Below, piece after piece: positions 46,546-56,179 of a DNA stretch of 64,000 bases. The position numbers were made by a program, and so were the translations under genes. The DNA is from Ceratobasidium sp. AG-K (Eukaryota; Basidiomycota; Agaricomycetes; Cantharellales; Ceratobasidiaceae): assembly GCA_037039685.1 (NCBI GenBank), contig JAWNGF010000003.1:1860001-1924000 (forward strand), in the 5' to 3' direction. The first letter of the stretch is position 1. The number at the start of each line of letters is the position of its first letter. Below the pieces are notes generated by a model. It saw only the letters and a list, made by a program, of their open reading frames with translations. It was not told where the DNA came from and searched no databases.

Positions 46546-47494
46546 TCAGCGCCCAGAAACTTTAGCCGCCTCCCACATTCCGTCGAGTTTGTCAAGCATG
46601 CCCTGGACCTCTTTGACTGCGCCCTTGCGCACTTCTCGGCCTTGTTCCATTCTCCCTCTGGCTGAAACGCGTCAAATCGTAGGAGAGCTTGCAGAAGGAG
46701 TTCGGCTGTGCATATACAAAGACAGAGTAGATGCAAAATTTGTAGAAATTGAGAGTAAAACATGAGCAAATCGAAATAAGCAATGACATGCATGACGCAC
46801 CGAACTTCTTATGATTTTGTTTTAGTTCCTCTGCCGATGGGCGGCTCTGGGGTGGGCCTGCCAATATTTCGAGGAAAGACTGCACGTCGGGGAGAAGCTT
46901 GGATCTAACTGAATATTCAAAGCAGGTCAATGAGTTGAATGCTCCTAGCTGTCCAAGGCTCCACACTTACATGAATCCCACTCCGACTGGATCTTCATGA
47001 TACTCGCGGCCTCTGGACCATTCACGGGGACTGTGCTTGCTGCTGGTGGAGGTGCGGCCTGAGGTGGATTGGGCGAGACGTTGCGTTGGGCTGCGGCGGG
47101 TGGATATGCAGTAGTTGTCGTAGTTGGAGGAACGGGAGGTCGTTGCGGTGGCAAAGATTCGCCCCCTACCAATGCGACAACACTTCCTGGCCTGATTCCA
47201 TACGCATTGACTAGACACATTCGCCTTGAGTTAGTGGAGCCAATGGAATGCGAATGTGGCGCGTACTAGGGGCGTTATCATCCTTCATCACTGCACCCGA
47301 ATGGACAAGTTTGAACGAGTGGGGCGGAAGGCCCGTGTGCTGGGATAGTGTCTCACGAAGCGAGCTGAGAGGATAGTGGTCCGGTGGAACCATAACCTGA
47401 ACTCTAGACGATCCCCTCAATCAGCTCACATCGAGATTAATATCTAGTATGATCGGGCTCACTTTTCGCGACCCCATTTAACTGTGAAGCTCAT
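46546..47494 (-). CDS. Ubiquitin-like/BAG-domain co-chaperone, apparent one-base frameshift
   Basis: Predicted exons on minus: 47494-47463, 47403-47267, 47210-46971, 46908-46801, 46705-46546. The N-terminus MSFTVKWG...VQVMVPPDHYPLSSLRETLSQHTG is a ubiquitin-like fold; a Pro/Ala/Thr-rich linker follows; the C-terminal helices (KLLPDVQSFLEILAG, ELLLQALLRFDAFQPEGEW, AVKEVQGMLDKLDGMWE) form a BAG domain that would bind the Hsp70 nucleotide-binding domain as Bag1/Snl1 proteins do. At about 46625-46635 the frame changes: GEWNKAEK is followed by KGAVKEVQGML one frame over, equal to one missing base. Without correction the frame stays open to 46371 with a non-BAG tail. No intron fits the 9-base interval. 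Confidence 0.8.
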
Positions 47495-48464
47495 GGTGTT
47501 TGAACACTAGGCGCAAATGGTGCTGAGATACACAGAAACGAGTGCCAGGTATACAAGGCAGCTGGAGGGTTGTCGAGGGATAGGGTGGTTGTCCGCTTTA
47601 AGGTGGGGTGCGGGTGCAACGTGCTAGAAACGTGTTTGGTTGATCTTCGGATGACTTGTGGTGAGACTGCGGTACCGTGCTTCAGCCAAGCAGCAGAAAC
47701 TATAATTTCGCGCAGATTTTTTCTGCAACGGTTCGAGGGGCTGTATTGGCGATCGTGGCTCAAGTACCCGAAAACAACCCGATGTGAGACGGACGAGATG
47801 ACGAGTTTGAAAGCAAAAGCTGCAAGGTCATGTGACATAAATTAGCCAGGGCCACTTATGGGCTCCGATTTATGGTGTGCAAGTACCATCACGACATTTA
47901 CTCCGCTTAATACCATATTCATTGATTGTTTCCCCCGCTTCGCACCTGTTGGGACTTGCGAACGGACGTTAGACGTCAAACCTCCCTCAACCGTCTTTGT
48001 ATGCAGGTTGCTAGACAATACCTGGGTAATTCTGTGGACTGTGCTACGAACCAATTATATCAAATCTGCGCTCGTCCAACCCTCGAGGGTTATGGAACTG
48101 AACCCCGTCGCCATCACTAGAAAATGCAACTATATGAGAGGAACTCCCTGCGAACTAGTTCCAGTAATATTAATTAGTTTGAAATCTAGGTTAGGTAGGC
48201 ATTCCCGCGATGTTCCATTGATGGATATATCACCGAATCAGCCCAACATACCTCGCAGCACGCCCGGCGATCTCGGATATTCTATCGTGATGAGATGCGG
48301 CTCTCGTTGTTCACATCAACCTAGCCACCGACCCACACATCCAAGGATCGACTTGATTACACCTCCTCTTTTACCCGACCCGGCCCAGCGTTTTTTCACT
48401 CAATTCTGCTGCGAACGAACGCACTTGTTACATTGATTTAACGAACAACTGACGTCTCTTCAGG
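47495..48464. other. Intergenic divergent region, nothing recognised
   Basis: About 970 bases between the BAG gene (minus) and the membrane glycoprotein gene (plus). Overlapping open frames such as 47858-48436 plus have no supporting splice context or motif. Confidence 0.4.
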
Positions 48465-50354
48465 ATGTCCCGAGCCCATATATTCGACGGCGAGGAAACG
48501 TTCCATGCTGAGAACAAGGTTTTGTTGACCAAGGCGGCTGGCCCGTATTGTGATGAATCTTCGTCAACAGTTGAATGCTATCGTCAAGAGATGCCGTACA
48601 CAGACAGAGACAAATCAGCACCTGCTCTTTACAACCAATATGTTGGGGGCCCGCATAGGACTGAGTCCGCAGGTTAGTCGCCCGTACATTGGTTAAGTTC
48701 GATCCTTAACGAGCACACTCAGGCTCAACTCCAACTCCAACTCGGGTTCTGGGCAACGACCCAACCGGGTAATTCGAGTCTGGGGGTATATCGTTTTCCC
48801 GCTGGTTGCTCACTTTTGCCTCAGCATTAGTATACTTTGCATGCTTTTATTCGGCATCAACAACCGTGCATTCAATATTACAGAGCGCACGCCAGTCGCT
48901 ACCCTTCTCAACGGCACCAGAGTCGAGGTAGAAGGCGTCAAGTTTAATCTGCTCCAGTCCGACATTACGACTATCCTTTCCTTTCTGCTCGCTATATTAC
49001 GTCTGTTCTCCGCCATGTGGTGCGGCGCACTCTGCTGGCGAATTGCCCTGATCCTCATGGAAAAGTCGGGTATAACCGTACAAGAACTAAACTGGCTCAT
49101 ATCTATTGGTCTGCCTCCCATTTCCATTGCTTCGCGTCGCCGCCAATCCGGAGGCAGGTATATGCTCGGACTTGGAGCCATTTTAATTTTCATCTGGCCT
49201 GTTCCACTCGGTGCCCCGTTTATCACTGGCTCCATAACCTGGTCCCCAACAAGCATAAATTACCAAGCACAAAATATGACAATTCGTACGAGAGACTGGG
49301 ATGGTCTCCAGTACTTGGGCATGTTGCAGGGCAGACCCAGCGAAGAGGTCTCCATCCCAGCCGCTATTGGCTTTTATGTTTGGGGGAGCAGCAATGAAAC
49401 AGGCGTTATACGACGCACCCTGACAGACCCAAGTGCTCCTACCCTACCGGTCAATACCACTTTGGATAACGCCACGGTTCCGTACTTCAAAATCACCAAA
49501 TTTGACTGGCTCAAGGATCCCGAGAGTTTGCTCACCCCACGACAACTGGGTGCAATAGGTCCCGCGGACAGCACGTACTGGCTTAATGTCAGCTCAAGCG
49601 AGAACCCAATGTTCAATAGTTACAAGTACAACGCCGCCCTCATTCATGATCAGGATCTCTCTCGCCCCATTGGTACTGGCGAGAGCTGGCCCGTATCCCA
49701 CACTGTCATCCTAGTTTACCTTGCTGGTACAGACTATAAATTTATAGGTGATAACACTGAGTGCGGGTGGAGTCTCCCGATGACGAAGCGCCCTCCACCA
49801 TCCAACCAGACACCACGCTCGTCCAGCGGCAAATAGGTCGACTTCAATATTGCTTCGCATTCGCAAATGTTACTTATACTGCGGGCTCTGCGAATTGTAA
49901 ACCATGCCGAATGTCCTCCCCCCTCAGTGTCCAAAGCGACGCGCCTCTACAAGCCAATGACGACATTACAACTCGGTATATCATGTCTCTAATGCCTCAG
50001 GTCGCCTCCCAGATTCGAGAGTACCAAGAAGGTACGCATTTCCCCAAACCCAAGTGGAACACCCTCGAGCAGCATATCACATGCCAGCTGGAACAAACCT
50101 ACTCGGCGATTTGGGGCTATCTGGCCGACTCCTTCTCAGCCGGCAAAAACACAAGGATTACCCTGCCAATCCCGGTTTTACTCGGCCTAGTCAGTACTAA
50201 GAGAGTCTGGATCTGGTTTGCACTGCAAATGACTGTCACCATCTCCGGCATAGCGTTTATCACGATCCAGGCACATGTCGACCGGTGTCCTATTCAAAAT
50301 GCCACTCTCGCCCCCTTGTTCATCGATATCAGCGGCATACAACCCGAGCGATAG
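48465..50354 (+). CDS. Multi-pass membrane glycoprotein of unknown family, frame break near 49790
   Basis: Predicted exons 48465-48672, 48723-48768 and 48825-50354. Membrane segments: ISILCMLLFGI, TTILSFLLAILRLFSAMWCGALCW, YMLGLGAILIFIWPVPLG and the C-terminal VWIWFALQMTVTISGIAFITIQ. The middle extracellular-like part has many N-glycosylation sequons (NMT, NTT, NAT, NVS, NVT). No catalytic motif and no family I can name. The frame ends at 49836, but the continuing sequence (TLVQRQIGRLQYCFAFANVTYTAG) is open one frame over to 50354. Either one base is missing near 49790-49795 (WSLP then DDEAPSTIQ), or a very short 41-base intron at about 49749-49789 is spliced. Both keep the downstream frame. 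Confidence 0.65.
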
Positions 50355-51141
50355 TTCACTGCATACAATGATGTCGAATGAGGGGAAAGGGGTTTTGAGA
50401 CTGCGACGGCACAAGGAGAGCTACTATCGCGAGCTGCATATGCACATCCCGACTCAGAATAACAATGGTCTTTAGGACAAATCTAGTTTATTTTATTTTA
50501 TCTATTACAGATTCCAACCTCTCGCTTGTGACTTGAAAGGGGGTTTTGCCTGCATTAGCTCGATTGCAATCTCATGCGAGATACGCGTGCTGTTAGTGTG
50601 ATGCGATATTGAACACTGCTGTTGAATCATTTCGAGAATAAATGCGCGTTATGTGTATCTTCCTTAGAAACAATAGTTCTTATGTGAGTATCGGAGGTCG
50701 TATACCCCCTGCATCGCTAGCTGATGAGTAAAAATGACCTGGCTGGGAGCATAAGCGAACAAGCGCCGCGATTAAGAAGGCACCTATACTTAGCAAATGT
50801 TTTGCCCGGTGTTCATCATGGCCGTCTTGTGAGACCAACCCCACACTCGTAAAACCTTCGATTGCTCATGTGGCTCTGTAGCTCGCACCATGATCCGGAG
50901 CGTGGACGCCTTGAACGATTGAGCACCGAGTCAGCTTCACGTGACGTGGATAGATTATAAATTTAACCAGTCGGTGACTAGGCCGGTGACCCTTTGCTCT
51001 TACCCACACAATTCTCGAATCTGATCACCGCTGCTTGTCAGTAACATCGCCTAGAGTACATTGCACAAGCTATATCTGTTGGCCGAACCGCTCGGAACTT
51101 ACGATTGTTCACTTTTCGACCTCAACTGCGACCGACTGCTG
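50355..51141. other. Intergenic region, nothing recognised
   Basis: About 790 bases; 3' flank of the membrane protein gene and SNO1/PDX2 promoter. Confidence 0.4.
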
Positions 51142-52114
51142 ATGCCTGGAGTTGAAATAGACCAGTCAAGACTGAGAACGGCCACTGTCGGTGTCCTAGG
51201 TGTGTGCCTTACAGCCCACCTCATGCGCCCGTTTTAGATATCGTCATCATTCCCATCCTCGCTTGCCCGCGGCTATCGTGTGAGCTTTAACTTACAAATT
51301 CTGTCTATATCACAGCCCTTCAGGGAGCCTTCGCCGAACACGAGGAGATCATATCACGCGTGACCCCTCGTGTACACACGGCACTCGTGAGGACACCGGC
51401 AGAACTCGCGGCCTGCGATGGCTTGATTATTCCCGGTGGAGAGAGCACATCGATCATACTCCTGGCTCGATTGGCAAATTTGTTGGAGCCATTGCGTGAA
51501 TTCGTTAGGGCCAAACCTGTGTGGGGAACGTGCGCGGGGGCAATTTTGCTCGCAGAGGGTGGAGTGGAGGGGGCTAAAAAAGGTGGGCAAGAGGTGCTCG
51601 GAGGCGTGGGTGTCCGGATAGGGCGTAATGGATTCGGGTCACAGGTAAGTTTTGGCTATTTGACTCTGAAATGCAATCTATTAATTAAATAAAGCTCGAA
51701 TCGTTTGAAGCCGAGCTTGAATTAAATGGCCTCCCGGGCGCAGACCGGCCGTTTAATGGCATATTTATCCGTGCGCCGGTAAGCCTCGAATCGACTGTTC
51801 CCATATCTACCTGGCCCTGATCCGATTGGGCCTAGATTATCCTCTCATTTACAAACCCAGAGCGGCCGATAGAATACATTGCTCGGCTGCCTGCAGACTT
51901 GCTACCCGATAACTTGCCGTATGCAGGTTCCGGGGGTGACGCTGCATTAGACCAAATTACCCAGATCGACCCTCGGACTGTCGTAGCACTACGGCAGGGG
52001 CGTATACTCCTAACCACATTCCATCCCGAGCTTACTCGCGATGATCGGTTCCACGAGTACTTTGTTCGGAGCTGCGTCTTGGGGCTGTCATCCGAGGTCG
52101 AGAGCGGGATATAG
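51142..52114 (+). CDS. SNO1: Pyridoxal 5'-phosphate synthase glutaminase subunit (Pdx2/Sno1)
   Basis: Class-I amidotransferase that hydrolyses glutamine and passes ammonia to the Pdx1/Snz synthase in vitamin B6 synthesis. Predicted exons 51142-51199, 51316-51644, 51695-51778, 51836-52114 (249 residues). Signatures: [14 protein letters not shown] near the start, [10 protein letters not shown] oxyanion loop, the nucleophile Cys92 in [16 protein letters not shown], and the His220/Glu222 pair in FHPELT. Length is normal for fungal Pdx2 with its small insertion ([12 protein letters not shown]). The synthase partner is not in this window. Confidence 0.96.
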
Positions 52115-53915
52115 ATGATATGACTGTCGATGTTGAAATAATGACTAGAGCTCCATTTGTTAACGATAGACAAGGATTGTGGAGAGTAACTGCAGTGGCG
52201 TGTAAGATTTGTCTGTGGCGTTCTCACAATCACAACCTGTCTCGATGAACATCCACATGGTAAACGCAATACAATTTCCATGATCGTCAGACAGCGCTTG
52301 TCACCAAATGTCAAAGACAGGTGTCTACGCGTGCGGACCGAACATCCGCCACACCATCACTGGCTCGATTGGGCACTTCCGATATCTTTCCTCGTGAATG
52401 AAAACACCGCTACGCCCAATTGAACCACAACCCATATGCGCCGGACGGCGCGACGAGCCGAGCGTGAAAAACGCTCGCGAAAACATGATGTGGAGCTCTT
52501 ATATATGTGGATAGCGATGTGTTTCAGCCTGTTCAGATCTACAAGTGTGAGCAATGATGTCCCTTGGAGCTCAGCTGACAGGACAGTGTCATCATTAGCT
52601 TCGAGTGTATGTGTAAGACCAACTCGAGCTTAGGGTGCCTGGGCATCGACTTCTTAGCTTGAGCGATCAACGAGAGAATCCCGGATGATGTCGTGTCGGG
52701 CCTGGCCATGCTGTTTGGCGATGCATGGATCGGCACAGAAACACCGAACGGCTGTATGCGTATCGAGTTGGAGCAGATTTCATTTCATTTGCAGCGGGAC
52801 ACTTTTCGTGTGGCATAGTCTGTTTCACCGAACCTCCACTTTCACCATGACAAGCGGTGATTCGGGTGGATGCTCAGGGCAACATCGCTTGAAATCCAAT
52901 TTGATGAACGATCGACGACGATGTTTGCGTCTACGGGTTGATCGGTGACACGCGAAAAAGTCCACGGACCGTCAAGAGTTGTCTAGATAGATGTCTTGAA
53001 GTTGGTGGGCATTTATTCGGATCGTTGCGATTCAACTTGGAAATCGAGTCTAGCTCAAACATATTGGTTGCATCGAAGGTCCTCGCTTGGAGAGTAGCCA
53101 TTCGTCACCATGCGCTCCAACCTTCGAATTCGGTTGCCTGTTGCTAGTGACACGAACCGCGCTTGGCGGGTGTGTGCTATATATCACCAGCTATACAATT
53201 GGGTGCCTATCCTATTAGACATCAATGATATCGGTACCTGTTAGGATAGGCAACGCATGTATCTAGGGCCACAGCAGGGATCTGTTGCGGAACTGGGAAC
53301 CAACTATTCCGGTTTGAGATTGCATCAGTGTTTGGAGAAGCGTCGAGCGAAAAAATCGGGTGGAATTCAGCCGGCGGTAGCCTGCCGACGTTGATGCCGT
53401 GCTGGAAAATACCGAAACTCCTCAACATGTCGGAAACTAGGTGGGGATCCTCACAGAGAAACGCTGAAACCAAGTAAGAGAATTGAAGGCTCACTTTCAA
53501 GACAACAAAGCTCAGAGTGAGATGGAAGTCTGCCAGTACACTTGTACAAGTAGGTGTCACAAAGCGGTCGCACAGCTAAGACTGGCGGAGTGAACAAAGC
53601 GGCACGGGGGAATGGGCCGGGCCCGGCGTGACCCATTTCGTGACGTGTGACCTCGGACAGAAGCATTTGAATTTCAGGGGCCACCTACTCCGCTGGACCC
53701 GCGCTCGCACCTCTTCAGTCCTCGACTCTGCCACTGAGCCCGTCTTTCCTTCCCCCTCCTCGCCCTATTCCTGTCCTCTGCACCGTTCTCGTCGGTTGCC
53801 CCGAATATTAATTCCTTACTTGTAGCCTAGCACCCGACGCCCCGTCCTCTCTCCCGCCTCCCCCTCACTTCAAGTTTCTCTTTTCCCAACTCGAGTTCAT
53901 ACCTCACTAGTCGCA
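52115..53915. other. 1.8-kb region upstream of the G alpha gene
   Basis: No supported gene; open frames are short. A C/T-rich stretch from about 53740 to 53900 precedes the G alpha start, typical of strongly expressed fungal genes. A short perfect inverted repeat lies at 53204-53252 (listed separately). A long 5' untranslated region is possible. Confidence 0.45.
53204..53252. repeat. 11-base perfect inverted repeat
   Basis: TGCCTATCCTA at 53204-53214 and its exact reverse complement at 53242-53252, with a 27-base spacer. Could form a hairpin or be a paired binding site. Confidence 0.6.
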
Positions 53916-55312
53916 ATGGGCTGCACACAATCTACCGGTATGGACGATGAGGGCAAGGCCCGTAAGTAGCTGGTTCGCTTCACGCGGGGTCAGGCCGCTG
54001 ATACCCCTCGTGTCCAGGCAACGATGAGATCGAGTCCCAGCTCAAGAAGGACCGTATGAACGCAAAGAATGAGATTAAGATGTTGCTCCTCGGTGCAGGA
54101 GAGTCCGGAAAGGTATGTTGATGGTGACCTCCCCGCTACCGCGTGTTTGCTAATGTTCGGACTTTTATCAACAGTCGACCGTTCTCAAGCAAATGAAGCT
54201 TATCCACCATGGCGGTTACAACAACCAAGAGAGGGAATCGTACAAGGAAATCATCTTCTCCAACACCCTCCAGTCGATGCGGTAAGTCCAATTTGCCCTG
54301 GACCGTGTGCGTTACTAAGGCGCTTGGGGCTTTCTCAGTGCAATCTTGGAGGCAATGCCAGCTCTCGACCTGCAACTACAGCCACAAAATGATGCCCGCC
54401 GCTCCATCGTCATGTCACTGCCTGGCCAGATGGAGACCGACTCACTTCCTCATGACGTTGCGGATGCACTGTTCAACCTCTGGCAAGATGGAGGGGTGCG
54501 CGAGGCTGTCAGGCGAAGCCGCGAGTTCCAGCTCAACGATTCGGCGACATAGTAAGCCCGGTGTTCAACACGAAATCCGGTGAAAACTGACGGCTTTTAT
54601 AGCTACTTTAACTCCCTGGAGCGGATGTCATCGCCAACATATCTGCCAACGGATCAAGATATTTTGCGGTCGCGTGTCAAGACGACCGGTATCACGGAAA
54701 CGACTTTCCGTGTTGGAGAGCTCACGTACAAGTTGTTCGATGTCGGTGGCCAGCGGTCTGAGCGCAAGAAGTGGATCCACTGTTTCGAGAATGTCACCGC
54801 GTTGGTGTTCCTCGTCTCGCTGAGCGAGTACGATCAAATGCTTTACGAGGACGAGAGCGTCAACCGTATGCAAGAAGCCTTGACCTTGTTCGATTCGATC
54901 TGCAACTCGAGGTGGTTTGTCAAGACGTCGATTGTGAGTTCATTTGCTGAAATCAAGGTTTAATCACGATCTAACGCGTTATTGTAGATTCTGTTTTTGA
55001 ACAAGATCGACTTGTTCGCCGAAAAGCTGCCCCACTCTCCTATGGGTGACTACTTCCCGGACTACACGGGCGGTGACAATTACGATGCGGCGTGCGACTA
55101 TCTGCTTCACCGCTTTGTCTCGTTAAACCAGAGCGCTGCCTCGAAGCAAATCTATGCGCACTATACCTGTGCCACGGATACGCAGCAGATCAAATGTAAG
55201 CTCCACACGCCAGTTCTTCGGCTCATCAACTAACCATGTCAATCCAGTCGTTTTGAGCGCTATCCAGGACATCCTGCTCCAAATACATCTCCGTGAATGT
55301 GGTCTTCTCTAA
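53916..55312 (+). CDS. GPA1: Heterotrimeric G protein alpha subunit (group I, Gi-like)
   Basis: Seven predicted exons: 53916-53961, 54018-54112, 54175-54281, 54339-54551, 54603-54933, 54988-55195, 55248-55312 (354 residues, the exact usual size). N-terminal MGCTQS carries the myristoylation Gly2 and palmitoylation Cys3. P-loop GAGESGKST at residues 41-49, switch I with RVKTTG, switch II DVGGQ at 200-204, NKID at 269-272, TCATDT near the end. The C-terminus ECGLL has the Cys four from the end, the target of pertussis-toxin-type ADP-ribosylation in group I fungal alpha subunits. Likely couples to pheromone, nutrient or cAMP signalling. Confidence 0.97.
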
Positions 55313-56179
55313 GTGGTTCTCGCTTGCGTCCTCTGCTTCCGGTCATAACTATTCGGCACCTATACGTCATCATCTATACGTTTAGTACTTTTTATCGGTC
55401 TCACTGTCTCGATTCTCTTTCTTCATTCTTGTGCATGGTTGATAATCTTCTTTCTGCTTTCTGATCTTGGGGCTTGGTGACTTCTGTTTGTTGATCCTTT
55501 GACATCGCGCCGCCGCACCCACCCCTTTTTCATCCTCACGACAAGTTTGCTTTTTCCAACTTCAGTGCTCGGGGGTCTCAGGCGTGGGTGCGCCGTCTGT
55601 TGTTCTGCCGCACGGATTCCAATGCCGTTCTTTCTTTTTTCTTGTCATAGGATAAAAACACACTCCCACTCGTTTTGTCACTATATCATGTACGAACAGC
55701 AGTTAGTCTTGCTTCCGCCTGCGTGCTAAGGTCAAGCGATAAGTGGTGTGTGTCAACTTGTCACACCAGTCCTGTCAGCCTGGAGACAAGGCCGGTTGTC
55801 ATCGGACCAAACTTGAGGAAATAACAACAATGCCACATGTTCCTTTTCAGGCTCAACCTCCGGTAGTAAACTTCTTGTGGCGCAATCGGATGTGTGTTGC
55901 GGCCGTTGAACTGTCGAACCGCGTGTATACCGGCTCTTTGCGGCTGACGATTCATGCTAGGTTTGTACCCGTCCAACTTAATCGCACCAATAGTGAGCCA
56001 AATACGTCAAATAACAAAAAGTATACACAAACATTGGCTTGCCTCCCTCCGAGCGCCAAGCATGAGTCCAGAGCATGTACGATACACAAAACGTTGAGAT
56101 GCAGGCATGAGATTGATGTCAGAGCACAGGGGGTTGATGCGAAACAGAGCGTGAGATCGTTAAACAAAGCGAAATAAAC
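55313..56179. other. Intergenic region between convergent genes, nothing recognised
   Basis: About 870 bases of 3' flanks of the G alpha gene and the BCS1-like gene, T-rich on the G alpha side. No gene is supported. Confidence 0.45.

Noticed and set aside
52357..52736. Short minus-strand open frames upstream of the G alpha gene
   Set aside because: No motif, no consensus splicing between them, and composition like non-coding flank.
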